Shown: positions 21,001-29,260 of the stretch, one piece after another
Numbering within the stretch: position 1 is the first letter of the stretch
Layout: every line of letters starts with the position of its first letter
Assembly (NCBI GenBank): GCA_963844435.1
Contig: CAWJOG010000021.1
Location: 744,001-808,000 of the forward strand
Direction of reading: 5' to 3'
Source of the DNA: JBDSLU01 sp963844435
GTDB taxonomy: Bacteria > Acidobacteriota > Vicinamibacteria > Vicinamibacterales > Vicinamibacteraceae
Length of the DNA: 64,000 nucleotides
Program-made: the position numbers and the translations under genes
The notes under the pieces: model-generated
The model's database searches: none
What the model was told of the DNA's origin: nothing
Seen by the model: only the letters and a program-made list of their open reading frames with translations

Positions 21001-21460
21001 GAAGGCACCCGCCGGCTGCGGCAGGGCGGGTCGACGGCCGCGATCGTCGCGGTCACGGCCAGCGGGATGGCCGACGCCGAGCGCGAGGCGCGCGCCGCCG
21101 GCGCGGACGCGTTCGTGCGGAAGCCGTACCGCGAAGCGGAGCTGCTCGCGGTCATCGGCGAGCGGCTGGGCGTCCGCTACATCTACGGACCGTCCGCCGC
21201 TGCGCCGGCGGAGCCGGGCCATCCGCGACGCCGAGTGGCGTTCGGCGTTGTCGCAGCGGTTCGGCAGCCTGCCGCCCGGCCTGATCGAAGAGCTGCGGGA
21301 GGCGGCCATCGAGGGCCGGGCCCGGCGACTCGAATCGCTCGCGGACCAGGTGCGGCTGCACTCGGAAGATCTCTCCGCGGACGTTCGAGCGCTGGCCAAG
21401 GACTTCGACTACGACGCGCTCGTGTCGGCCCTGGGATCGAGGTCGCGCGATGACGCCTGA
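18004..21460 (+). CDS. Hybrid sensor histidine kinase with multi-pass input domain, HAMP, PAS and receiver
   Basis: About 1150 residues. Residues 1-240 hold roughly six membrane helices, an unusual input module. Next come another helix (FVFAPFILLLLVMVGATAIV), an extracytoplasmic sensor, a helix and HAMP (ITAPIRRIARATQTMARGDLSARA), a PAS/PAC domain near 535-650 and a coiled coil. The dimerisation domain has ANMSHEIRTPMNAILGYAQLL with phospho-acceptor His near 697, and the ATPase domain has N (INLLSNAVKF), G1 (EDTGPGIG) and G2 (GGTGLGLTIS) boxes. The receiver follows, with LIVDD, phospho-acceptor Asp near 990 (LMDLRMPG) and KPY. A frameshift near 21190-21215 moves the last about 85 residues (SQRFGSLPPGLIEELREAAIEG), a short helical tail resembling an Hpt-like linker, into another frame. 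The start overlaps the RDD gene. Confidence 0.85.
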
Positions 21461-22592
21461 GCCGCCGGATCAGGCAGCGGTCCTCGACGCGCGCGCCTCG
21501 ATCGGCGAAGGCGTCACCGGCGGCGCCAACGCCACGCCAGCGTACGTGTTCGTCGTCAGGACGCGCGCCGAGCTCGTCGCAGCACTGACGGCCGCGCCGG
21601 CTGGCGAGTCCCGCATCATCTACGTCGACGGGACCGATCGACCTGAACGTCGACGACGACAACAGCCCGCTCGCGTGCACCGACTACACCGCAACGGCTA
21701 CACGCTGGAGGCCTTCCTGGCTTTCTACGATCCCGCTGGGCCGTGGGGACCGAACCCGCCGGCGAACACGGCCGGCTCGCTCGAGGCGGCGCGGCGCGCG
21801 TCGGCCGCGGCGCAGTCGGCGCGCATCAGGATGCGGGTCCCCGACAACACCACCATCGTCGGGCTCGACAAGCGCGCGACGCTCCGCGGCGGGTGGCTCG
21901 ACCTGCGCGGCACGACGACCGTGAGGCGCCAGAACGTCATCATCCGCAACATCACGTTCGAGGATGTCTACGACTGCTTCCCGGCCTGGTCCCCTGACCG
22001 GAGCGCCGACGGCACCTGGCCGGGCACCGGCGAGTGGAACGCGGAGTACGACGCCATCTCGCTGCGTGAGACGGAGCGCGTCTGGATCGATCACAACGAG
22101 TTCCGGGATCGCGAGACCGTCGACGCCACGCTGCCGATCTTCTTCAATGAGATCTACCAGATTCACGACGGGCTGGTGGACATCACGAACGCGTCGGATC
22201 GCGTGACCGTCTCGTACAACCGGTTCGTGAACCACGACAAGACGATGCTGATTGGATCGTCCGACAACGCCCCGGGCGACGTGGGGCGCCTGCGCGTCAC
22301 GCTCCATCACAACCTGTTCGAGAACATCGGCCAGCGGGCGCCGCGCCTGCGATACGGCCAGCTGCACGTCTACAACAACTACTACGTGGTTCCGGATCCG
22401 GACGTGCACGGCTACAGCTGGGGCGTCGGCGTCCAGCCGCTGCCGGTCACGTCGGGCATCTTCGCCGAGAACAACTTCTTCCGGACCGAGATGAGCGTGC
22501 TGGATCAGGCAAGGCAGTCCTGGACGCGCGCGCGGCGCCGAGGCGGGCGACCGCGTGCAGCTTGTGCAGCGTCGGCACGTCGTCGTCCTTGA
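21450..22592 (+). CDS. Pectate lyase (PL1-like), missing signal peptide and C-terminus
   Basis: The right-handed beta-helix pectate lyase family is clear: IGEGVTGGANATPAYVFVVRTRAEL at the mature N-terminus, then VPDNTTIVGLDKRATLRGGWL, NVIIRNITFEDVYDCFPAW, the family signature VWIDHNEF, DGLVDITNASDRVTVSYNRFVNHDKTMLIG and QRAPRLRYGQLHVYNNYY. These enzymes cleave polygalacturonate by beta-elimination outside the cell. Two compensating frame slips near 21640 and 21690 hide the stretch IDLNVDDDNSPLACTDYTA. No signal peptide precedes the mature start, which overlaps the kinase gene. Homology ends near NNFFRTEMSVLDQ (about 22508), well short of a full enzyme; the remaining codons to 22592 look random. 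It is probably truncated, by rearrangement or misassembly. Confidence 0.8.
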   Translation: MTPEPPDQAAVLDARASIGEGVTGGANATPAYVFVVRTRAELVAALTAAPAGESRIIYVDGTDRPERRRRQQPARVHRLHRNGYTLEAFLAFYDPAGPWGPNPPANTAGSLEAARRASAAAQSARIRMRVPDNTTIVGLDKRATLRGGWLDLRGTTTVRRQNVIIRNITFEDVYDCFPAWSPDRSADGTWPGTGEWNAEYDAISLRETERVWIDHNEFRDRETVDATLPIFFNEIYQIHDGLVDITNASDRVTVSYNRFVNHDKTMLIGSSDNAPGDVGRLRVTLHHNLFENIGQRAPRLRYGQLHVYNNYYVVPDPDVHGYSWGVGVQPLPVTSGIFAENNFFRTEMSVLDQARQSWTRARRRGGRPRAACAASARRRP

Positions 22593-22797
22593 ACGGGAAG
22601 TACACGTAGATGACCTGGTTCGGATGGGCCGGGATGCCGGCGTCGAGGCCGGCCTCCAGATCGATGACGGCGCTGAGCGCGTGCTGTTGCACGATGGGCG
22701 CCCAGTCGTCGCAGGCGGGCGCCAGCCACAGCAGGCCGTCGTCGTCGATGGCCACCGGGTCGGCGCCGAGTCCCAGCTCGTTCAGGAGATCACGCAC
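22447..22797 (-). CDS. Dual-specificity phosphatase-like protein, truncated before the catalytic loop
   Basis: From GTG 22797 the reading gives WLAPACDDWAPIVQQ, then SAVIDLEAGLDAGIP, then QVIYVYFPFKDDDVPTLHKL and HAVARLGA. This resembles the N-terminal half of a cysteine-based dual-specificity phosphatase, where the conserved phrases are xVIDLE, YxYFPFxD and the helix before HCxxGxxR. The catalytic loop itself is absent: after about 22530 the sequence becomes arginine-rich noise lying antisense to the pectate lyase end. It overlaps the end of the TonB-domain gene by 16 bases. Both this gene and the lyase break off at the same place. Confidence 0.5.
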   Translation of the reverse strand: MRDLLNELGLGADPVAIDDDGLLWLAPACDDWAPIVQQHALSAVIDLEAGLDAGIPAHPNQVIYVYFPFKDDDVPTLHKLHAVARLGAARASRTALPDPARSSRSGRSCSRRRCPT

Positions 22798-23762
22798 CGA
22801 AACCTCACCATCACGGCGGATGGCGGGAGTGAGAAGTTCACCGTCGCCGTCATGATGACGGGCGTGGGCACGCCGTTCAGCAGCGTCGGTTCGTAGCGCC
22901 ACTGCCGGACCGCGTCGAGCGCCGCCTGATCGAGCAGCGGGATCGACCGAAGGACGCGCGCGTTGGACACGGCGCCATCCGCGCCGACGACGAGCTCGAG
23001 GATCACGACGCCCTGGACAGCTGCGGCGCGCGCGGTCTGCGGATAGATCGGTTCCGCGAATTGCGTTCTCGTCGGCGGGCGAATGTTGCCGCCGACACGG
23101 ACGGCACCCGCGGGCGCGCTGCTGAGCGATGCACTGGCGACGGCGCCGATACTTCTCGAGGCGTGCATCTGCATGCCCCCGCCCGGTCCCTGCAGTGCGT
23201 TGTCGCCGCCCGCCAGCCATGCCTGTTCGATTTCGTCGAACGAGCCTTGGGCCACCCTGCTGCTCGCCGCGGTGGTGCGGACGACGGCCACCGGAGGCGG
23301 GGTCGACTCCCCTTCTCGACCCATCGGGGGACCGACGAGGATGGTGCCGCGGTCCGTGTGAATCGCGAGGCCGAGCGGCGCAAAGGCCATCGGCTGACCG
23401 CGACCAGATGGCGAGTACTCGTCGATCGTCGCGCTGCCCTCCCAGCGCGGCTCGAGCGGCCATGGATTCTCTATCCGCCAACTCCGAAAGCCCTTCGCTT
23501 CGGGCATTCCGGCGCCGAAGGCCAGCGCGGGATCGGTCAGCAGCAGGAGTGTCTGCTGCGCCGCCACGTACACGAGGCGAGCCTGCACCTGCGTTCGCGT
23601 GACGACGGCGACGCGCGCGCCGCTCGGCACGACGACGACATCGCCGTCGGCCGCTTCGATGACGCGGCCGCTCGCGCTGGGCAGGGGTTGCGCGTGGGCA
23701 CTCGCCACAGGAACTGTGGCCAGGAGTAGGTAGGCAAGCGGCACGAACCATCCACGGGACAT
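22782..23762 (-). CDS. TonB C-terminal domain protein (energy transducer-like)
   Basis: 326 residues from ATG 23762, with a gggagg ribosome site about 7 bases upstream. A signal peptide (LAYLLLATVPVASAHAQ) replaces the usual single membrane anchor. A middle region of about 180 residues has no recognised fold. The last 95 residues are a TonB C-terminal domain: PIYPQTARAAAVQGVVILELVVGADGAVSNARVLRSIPLLDQAALDAVRQWRYEPTLLNG. TonB domains touch outer-membrane transporters, or in acidobacteria often occur in exported proteins of unclear role. Lacking an anchor and ExbBD neighbours, this is probably the latter. Confidence 0.8.
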   Translation of the reverse strand: MSRGWFVPLAYLLLATVPVASAHAQPLPSASGRVIEAADGDVVVVPSGARVAVVTRTQVQARLVYVAAQQTLLLLTDPALAFGAGMPEAKGFRSWRIENPWPLEPRWEGSATIDEYSPSGRGQPMAFAPLGLAIHTDRGTILVGPPMGREGESTPPPVAVVRTTAASSRVAQGSFDEIEQAWLAGGDNALQGPGGGMQMHASRSIGAVASASLSSAPAGAVRVGGNIRPPTRTQFAEPIYPQTARAAAVQGVVILELVVGADGAVSNARVLRSIPLLDQAALDAVRQWRYEPTLLNGVPTPVIMTATVNFSLPPSAVMVRFRCVIS

Positions 23763-23958
23763 GTAGACCTCCCGGAAAGAGCGCAGGCCCGGCAGGTTTC
23801 CCTGCCAGGCCTTCATCTTGCCACTACGCGGACGTGCACTCCACCGGAGTACCGGGCGCGGCGCGCATCGGCTGGCCGGAATTTTGACGAACCGCGCCGG
23901 GCCGGTGACGGATGGTCCACGGTCCGCGGGAACGGCCGGGGCGACGGGTTCGCGTCTT

Positions 23959-24783
23959 TCACGGCATCGGCATCGCCTTCAGGAACCGATCGATCGCCTC
24001 GATCACCTCCGGCCCGTCAGCGAGCGCCGGATCGTTGTGATCCGCACCGGCGATTGTGACGAATCGCTTCGGCTCGGGCGCCGCGTCGAAGACGCGCCGG
24101 CTCTGCGCATAGGGGACGATGGTGTCCTGGTCCCCGGCAACCACCAGCAGCGGACAGCCGAGGCCGGCGATGCGACTCGCCGTCTCGAAGCGATCGCGCA
24201 GCAGCCAGCGCACTGGCAGCAGCGGATAGTGGAAGGCGCCGACGTCCGTCATCGAGGTGAACGGCGAGCGGAGCACGAGCGCCGCCGGCCGGTGCTCCGC
24301 GGCGAGCCCCGTGGCGACGCCGCTGCCGAGCGATTCCCCGAAGTACACCAGGCGCGTGGCGGCCTCCGGGCGGGTGAGGAGGAAGGCCCGCGCCGCCCGT
24401 GCATCCTCGGCGAGCCCCGCCTCGGTCGGCGTGCCGGGATTCCCGCCGTAGCCCCGGTAGTCGAAGAGCAGGACACCGTATCCGCGCTCGCGCAGCGCCG
24501 CGGCGAGGGTCGCGCGGAACCCGCGATGCCCGGCGTTGCCGTTGAAGACGAGGATGGTGGCGCCGGCGCGCGGCTCGAGCGGCGGCACCAGCCAGCCGTG
24601 CAGCCGGAGGCCGTCCGTCGTGGGAAACACCACGGGTTCGGCGGCCGCGAGCCCGACGAGTTGGGGAGCTGGCACGTCCCCGAAGGGGAAGTAGATCAGG
24701 CGACGCTGGAAGATCCAGACGGCCGCGATCAGCAGGATCGCCAGCACCACGCCGGTCGTCAGCGCGCCCATCGGTCGGCTCAC
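23959..24783 (-). CDS. Membrane-anchored alpha/beta hydrolase (BEM46/ABHD13-like)
   Basis: 274 residues. An N-terminal helix (LTTGVVLAILLIAAVWIF) is followed by QRRLIYFPFGD, typical of this branch. The hydrolase core shows the oxyanion segment FNGNAGHR, FDYRGYGGNPGTPTE, the nucleophile elbow GESLGSG with catalytic Ser, the acid VVAGDQDTIVP and the catalytic His in GADHND. The family members are serine hydrolases of unknown substrate, facing the periplasm. It follows the ThuA/EF-hand gene on the same strand by 23 bases. Confidence 0.85.
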   Translation of the reverse strand: MSRPMGALTTGVVLAILLIAAVWIFQRRLIYFPFGDVPAPQLVGLAAAEPVVFPTTDGLRLHGWLVPPLEPRAGATILVFNGNAGHRGFRATLAAALRERGYGVLLFDYRGYGGNPGTPTEAGLAEDARAARAFLLTRPEAATRLVYFGESLGSGVATGLAAEHRPAALVLRSPFTSMTDVGAFHYPLLPVRWLLRDRFETASRIAGLGCPLLVVAGDQDTIVPYAQSRRVFDAAPEPKRFVTIAGADHNDPALADGPEVIEAIDRFLKAMPMP

Positions 24784-24806
24784 GGCCCGTCAACGCCCTT
24801 CTGGTG

Positions 24807-26213
24807 CTACTTCGATGCGCGGCCGCTTGGACTGTCATCGGCAGGCAGGTCGCCGAGCACGTATTGCAGGCCGGCGGTCAGGTGCTGGAGCAGCGGCGCG
24901 TTGGCGTAGTTCTTCTCGTTGTGTCCGTGGGCTTCGTAGAAGACGCGCCCCTGGCCTTCCCGCCGGATCCAGCTGAGCGCGTAATCGCCGTCCTTGCGCG
25001 GATATTCCTCCTTGGCCTTGTCGCCGGCGCTCATCGCCGCGTAGTCGATGCTCGTGAGCACGCGAAGGGTCGAGCGGTCGTAGACCTGCCGGCCGAACGT
25101 GTAGGTCTCGTCCACGATCGTGTACGGCTGCCCCGTGAACGGGGCGTTGATCGGGTGCTGCGGTTCGTCGATCTTCACGGTGATCGACTGGCCATCGTTC
25201 CAGTGGAACTTGAAGATCGCCCCGATCATCTGGTTGAACTCGGGCCAGGTGCCGACCTCGGTATCGGCTTCGAGGTTCTTCGCTGGCCCCTGGGGCGGGA
25301 ATCTCTGCCCGATTGACTTTGGCAGGGCGACGATCGCTGCGTAGCGCTGTGGAAACACTGCGCGGTCCACGCGGCCGCTCTTGTCGGTGTCGAGCTTGGC
25401 GAACCAGGTATCCGCAACGCCGGTGAACTCCTCTCGCGTCAGCCGCCCGTCGCCGTTCCGATCGCCCTCGAGTAGTTGCAGGATCGCCGGGAGCAGTTGA
25501 AGGTTCATCCCGGGGCCGGCACCCGGCGCCGAGTTGCGGTGATAGCCGTCGGTCGCCGCATGGATGCCGGCGAGTCCTTTGCCGCCCCGGACAAAGTCGA
25601 GCAGCGCCTTCCGGCGGGCGGCGGTCGCCGCGGCGTCGGCCGGATCGTCGAGGAACTCCCCGGTGGTGCTCGCCAGGAAGATGGCGTCGTACTGTTTCAG
25701 GTTGGCGTCGTTGATGTCGGCCGCGTCGTACGTGATCGTCGTCGTCCACGCGGCGGTCTTCTTGCCGATCTCCTCGATGGTGCGAGCCGCCAGCGGGATC
25801 GACGAGTGGACGAAGCCCGACGCCCGGCCGAGGACGAGCACCTTCCGGGGCCGCCGTGGCTTCGCCGGTGCCGCATCGGGCAACGCGGCCATCATCGCGG
25901 CGACGTCCGCGGAGTCTGGCGTCTGATTCTGCGGCAGCGCGTCGCCGGGCGTGTAGGGTGGGAACGCGGCGCTGGCGCCCGCGAACACCTGCCCTGGCGT
26001 CAGCCCATCGGCCTTCGCGGTGTCCCACCGCGTGTACCATGTGTCGAACGTCGTGTGCATTTCGTCGCGGGTGATCGCGCCGTCGCCGTTCGTGTCGAAG
26101 ACCTGGAAGTGTGCCAGCGTCACGCCGCCCATCGCGCGCGGCTGCTGCGCGCCGATCCCCACCGTGACCGCACAGGCCACCAAACCCCACGCACGGATCC
26201 ACTGCTTGACCAT
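24807..26213 (-). CDS. Exported ThuA-domain protein with EF-hand calcium motifs
   Basis: 468 residues from ATG 26213. A signal peptide ends near IGAQ. An EF-hand loop DTNGDGAITRDEM lies near residue 40. Then comes the ThuA-like domain (glutamine-amidotransferase-like fold) from RKVLVLGRASGFVHSSIPLAARTIEEIG through YDAIFLASTTGEF, FVRGGKGLAGIHAATDGYHRN. The domain is interrupted by a calcium-binding insert, DRNGDGRLTREEF plus DTDKSGRVDRAVF, near residues 240-290. It then resumes with GTWPEFNQMIGAIFKFHW, PINAPFTG and a closing LSWIRREGQGRVFYEAHGHNEK. ThuA proteins are linked to sugar use, but their reaction is unclear. The EF-hand insert inside the fold is notable. The gene is in the pectin-related minus-strand cluster. 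Confidence 0.85.
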   Translation of the reverse strand: MVKQWIRAWGLVACAVTVGIGAQQPRAMGGVTLAHFQVFDTNGDGAITRDEMHTTFDTWYTRWDTAKADGLTPGQVFAGASAAFPPYTPGDALPQNQTPDSADVAAMMAALPDAAPAKPRRPRKVLVLGRASGFVHSSIPLAARTIEEIGKKTAAWTTTITYDAADINDANLKQYDAIFLASTTGEFLDDPADAAATAARRKALLDFVRGGKGLAGIHAATDGYHRNSAPGAGPGMNLQLLPAILQLLEGDRNGDGRLTREEFTGVADTWFAKLDTDKSGRVDRAVFPQRYAAIVALPKSIGQRFPPQGPAKNLEADTEVGTWPEFNQMIGAIFKFHWNDGQSITVKIDEPQHPINAPFTGQPYTIVDETYTFGRQVYDRSTLRVLTSIDYAAMSAGDKAKEEYPRKDGDYALSWIRREGQGRVFYEAHGHNEKNYANAPLLQHLTAGLQYVLGDLPADDSPSGRASK

Positions 26214-26256
26214 CGTCCTCCCTCGGCGCGCTGGAACTGTCCGTCCTGTCGACAGC

Positions 26257-27306
26257 CTACGGCAGCTGCCCCACGCGCGGCCAGCCTTCCTCCCACACGA
26301 CCGTCGAGATCTGCAGCGCCGATCCTGTGCCGCGGGCCTCGCCGAAGTAGGCGTGGAAGAACATGAAGTCCCTGTCGGCCTCACGCAGGAAGCCGGGGTG
26401 ACCCGGACCGCGCCACGTGGGCGTCGTCGCCTCGAGGACGAGCGAGCCGCCGCCGTCGATCATGCGGCGGCCGTCCTTGTCGACATACGGCCCGGTGACG
26501 TTGCCGGATCGGCCGACCATGATGTTGTAGGTGCTGGCAGGTCCACGGCAGCAGCGGTCGAACGACACGAACAGGTACCAGAACCCGTCGTGACGCACGA
26601 TGAAGGGCGCTTCGACGGAGCCGTTGGTGGGCTGTTCGCGCGGTCGGCTGCTGAGGGCGTGCATCGTCGTGTCGGCCGTGGACAGCAGCCCGGTCGCCGA
26701 ATCGACCCGTCGCATCTTGATGCCTGACCAGAAGCTGCCCCACACCAGCCACGCGTGCGCGCGGTCTTCGATGACGAGGTTGGGGTCGATCGCATTCCAG
26801 TCGTCCTTGTCCGTGTACGAGCGCAGCACCATCCCCTCGTCGACCCAGCGATAGTCGGGGCTGGATGGATCGAGGGTCCGCGTCGTGGCCAGCCCGATGG
26901 CGGAATCGCGGCTGCCGAACGAGGAGACCGAGTAGTAGAGATGGTACCTGCCGTTGAAGAAGGCGATGTCCGGTGCCCACGCGTTGCGGGCCTTGGGAAT
27001 CTCCCGCGTGGCCCATTCCGGCAGTGACGGGAACACGAAGCCGGCGGCCGTCCACCGTCGCATGTCCTTCGACGTCCGGATCGGAATGACGCCCTGGCCA
27101 TTTCGACCGCCGGTACAGAACACGTAATAGGTGCCCTTCTCCTCAATCGCCACGGGATCGTGAACCGGGGCGATGTCGCCCGAGAGCTCGAGGATCTGTG
27201 GCGCATCGGCCGCCTGAGGCCTCGCCCACGAGATGTCGCCGACGGACACGAAGGCCAGGATCGGCGCGACCGCGAGGGCCGCCCGTCGCCCGTGGCGCAT
27301 CTGCAT
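26257..27306 (-). CDS. Glycoside hydrolase family 43, arabinanase-like
   Basis: 349 residues from ATG 27306, with an N-terminal signal peptide (AALAVAPILAFVSVGDISWA). The five-bladed propeller of GH43 is shown by VHDPVAIEEKGTYYVFCTG with the catalytic-base Asp, NAWAPDIAFFNGRYHLYYSVSSFG with the pKa-modulating Asp, DPNLVIEDRAHAWLVWGSFW, NGSVEAPFIVRHDGFWYLFVSFD with the acid Glu, and GPGHPGFLRE. This arrangement is that of endo-1,5-alpha-L-arabinanases. It would release arabinose oligomers from pectin side chains in the periplasm or outside. It sits between the UxaE-like and ThuA genes. Confidence 0.85.
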   Translation of the reverse strand: MQMRHGRRAALAVAPILAFVSVGDISWARPQAADAPQILELSGDIAPVHDPVAIEEKGTYYVFCTGGRNGQGVIPIRTSKDMRRWTAAGFVFPSLPEWATREIPKARNAWAPDIAFFNGRYHLYYSVSSFGSRDSAIGLATTRTLDPSSPDYRWVDEGMVLRSYTDKDDWNAIDPNLVIEDRAHAWLVWGSFWSGIKMRRVDSATGLLSTADTTMHALSSRPREQPTNGSVEAPFIVRHDGFWYLFVSFDRCCRGPASTYNIMVGRSGNVTGPYVDKDGRRMIDGGGSLVLEATTPTWRGPGHPGFLREADRDFMFFHAYFGEARGTGSALQISTVVWEEGWPRVGQLP

Positions 27307-27427
27307 GACGCGGAATCTTACCCTTTGCCCGGGATCCCCCTGCACGTTCCCGGGCCTGGCGATGGCCGGGATGACCGGAACGCTGGTCGTGAAGTGAGCA
27401 TCGGCCGCCGAGCTCGGCGGGCACGCG

Positions 27428-29260
27428 TTACCTCGAAATGTCGTCGAGCATGGCGTCGAGCGTGGTGTAGCCCGCGAGCCGTTCGCGGGCGGCCGCGCAC
27501 CGATCCGCCGGGACCAGGCCGGTGGTCTCGGCGAGGAAGATGAGGTAGCTGGCGACGCCCTTCGAGTAAATGAGCCGCGCCTCGGAACTGATGGCGTAGA
27601 AGCGCGCGCGCTGCACGTAGCCCGCGGGCGAGTGGTCGCCGAGCGCGGATTTCTCCGGCTGGCCGCCCGCCGCGAGCACGTACAGGAAGTTGTACTCGAA
27701 GAAGAACATGTGGTCGGGCGACGGCGGCAGGGCCTCGAGCGCGGCGCGGCAGGCCGCGGGCGATCCGAACACGTCGACCGGCGTGCCGGACGTGGCGAGG
27801 GCGTCGGCGACGAACGTGCGGGCCATCTTCTGCTCGGTGGCATCGGGGCTGAACGCGCCAGCGAGGGCCAGCTCGAGCGTGAAGCGATACCAGTCGCGCC
27901 ACAGCGCCTGGTCGGCCGCATTCTTCGATTGGAAGAGCGCGACGCCCATTTCGTAGGTGTAGCGGCCGCTCGTCTTGATCTCGAGCCGGCTGCCGGTCAC
28001 CTCGCCCATCACGCGGTAGTTCCCGGCGGATTTGCCGGATCCGGAATGGAAGCCGATGCTGACGCCGAACGTCGCGCACACGTCCCACTGCTTCTGGATC
28101 AGCGCGCGCAGCGCGGCGTCGTCCGGATACGGCATGTTCTTCTGGAAGCCGAAGGCGGGCGCGATGAACTGGACCGGCATGCCGAGCACCTCGCACAGCG
28201 CGAGCATCACGGCGGTCGTCTCGGGCGTGGTCAGGCCGGGCAGCTCGTCGATGGACAGCTCGCGGAGGTAGCCGCGGCCGGCGGCGGTGGTGAACGCGGC
28301 GGCGCGAGCCGCAGCGTATTTCTCGTCGCGCCGCTTCATCTTCTGCATCGGCGTCCAGACGGTGCCCATGAGTGCGCCGAAGGCCGCGTCATCCAGCTTC
28401 ATGCCGGCGGCGGCGACCCGCGCGCGCGTGTTCGCCACGATGTCGGCCGGGATGTCGGCGAGCCTGGCGGGCTGGTTGAGCGCGAGCTCTGGCGACAGAT
28501 CGAAGGTGATGTAGCTGGCGAGCAGACACCCGCGCACCAGCGCGTCCTCGCGGCTGTCGAACTTGCCGCCGATCGGCTGATGGTCGGCGTTGAACGACCA
28601 GGCGATCTTCCGGCGGTGGAAGCCGGTCTTGAGCTTCGACAGCACGCAGCCGTGGCTCATGCCCTCGACGCTCTGGCCCTGGTGCCCCTCGGGGACGTTG
28701 GTGCCGATGAAGGGGAACGGCACCGTGTCGAGCGAGCCCGAGAGCATCGCATCGACGTCATAGACCAGCTCGCGGGGAATGCTGTTCTGGTTGGCGGTGA
28801 CGCCCAGCTCGAGGGCGCTCATGGCCCACTCGACGGCGGGCCAGTGCAGCGTGGTGAAGCGCGCGCCGACGCCGATCGTGCTCTGACCGAGCCTGCCGCC
28901 GGTGCCGGGGAAGATGGTCGACGCCGCGTCGTGTTCCTGGACGAGATTCTTCAACGTGAGCAGGTTGGCCCAGGTAGCGGGGAAGACGGTCGCGCCGTCG
29001 GCCAGCGCGGCTCCGCCGTCGAGCGGCGAGGCCGCGCCCGATAATTTCCATGCGCAGTCGCCCGCGGCGTTCTCCAGCAGCGTCCACTCGCCCGCCTTCG
29101 TGGCGAAGCGGCTCTTCTCGTATTCGGTGACCCTGCCGGCCTTTGCGTCTGCCAGGAGCGCATCCCAGTCGAGGCAGAAGTCGGGCGAGACGCACGGATT
29201 CTGCGCGATGCGCAGATTGTTCTTCAGCAGGAACTGATTGATGGAGGCCATGGGGACCAT
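27428..29260 (-). CDS. uxaE: UxaE-like tagaturonate/fructuronate epimerase family protein
   Basis: 610 residues. The core resembles the UxaE family: IGVGARFTTLHWPAVEWAM, then near the C-terminal third SIGFHSGSGKSAGNYRVMGEVTGSRLEIKTSGRYTYEMGVAL, which lines up with the HSGSDKF and HLKTAGTNW segments of characterised UxaE. These enzymes interconvert D-tagaturonate and D-fructuronate with a divalent metal. At 610 residues it is longer than the Thermotoga enzyme. The ATG at 29260 overlaps the stop of the upstream reductase (TGATG); an alternative ATG is at 29251. The operon position next to a UxuB-like reductase supports a role in galacturonate breakdown. The family call is good; strict orthology is less certain. 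Confidence 0.68.
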   Translation of the reverse strand: MVPMASINQFLLKNNLRIAQNPCVSPDFCLDWDALLADAKAGRVTEYEKSRFATKAGEWTLLENAAGDCAWKLSGAASPLDGGAALADGATVFPATWANLLTLKNLVQEHDAASTIFPGTGGRLGQSTIGVGARFTTLHWPAVEWAMSALELGVTANQNSIPRELVYDVDAMLSGSLDTVPFPFIGTNVPEGHQGQSVEGMSHGCVLSKLKTGFHRRKIAWSFNADHQPIGGKFDSREDALVRGCLLASYITFDLSPELALNQPARLADIPADIVANTRARVAAAGMKLDDAAFGALMGTVWTPMQKMKRRDEKYAAARAAAFTTAAGRGYLRELSIDELPGLTTPETTAVMLALCEVLGMPVQFIAPAFGFQKNMPYPDDAALRALIQKQWDVCATFGVSIGFHSGSGKSAGNYRVMGEVTGSRLEIKTSGRYTYEMGVALFQSKNAADQALWRDWYRFTLELALAGAFSPDATEQKMARTFVADALATSGTPVDVFGSPAACRAALEALPPSPDHMFFFEYNFLYVLAAGGQPEKSALGDHSPAGYVQRARFYAISSEARLIYSKGVASYLIFLAETTGLVPADRCAAARERLAGYTTLDAMLDDISR

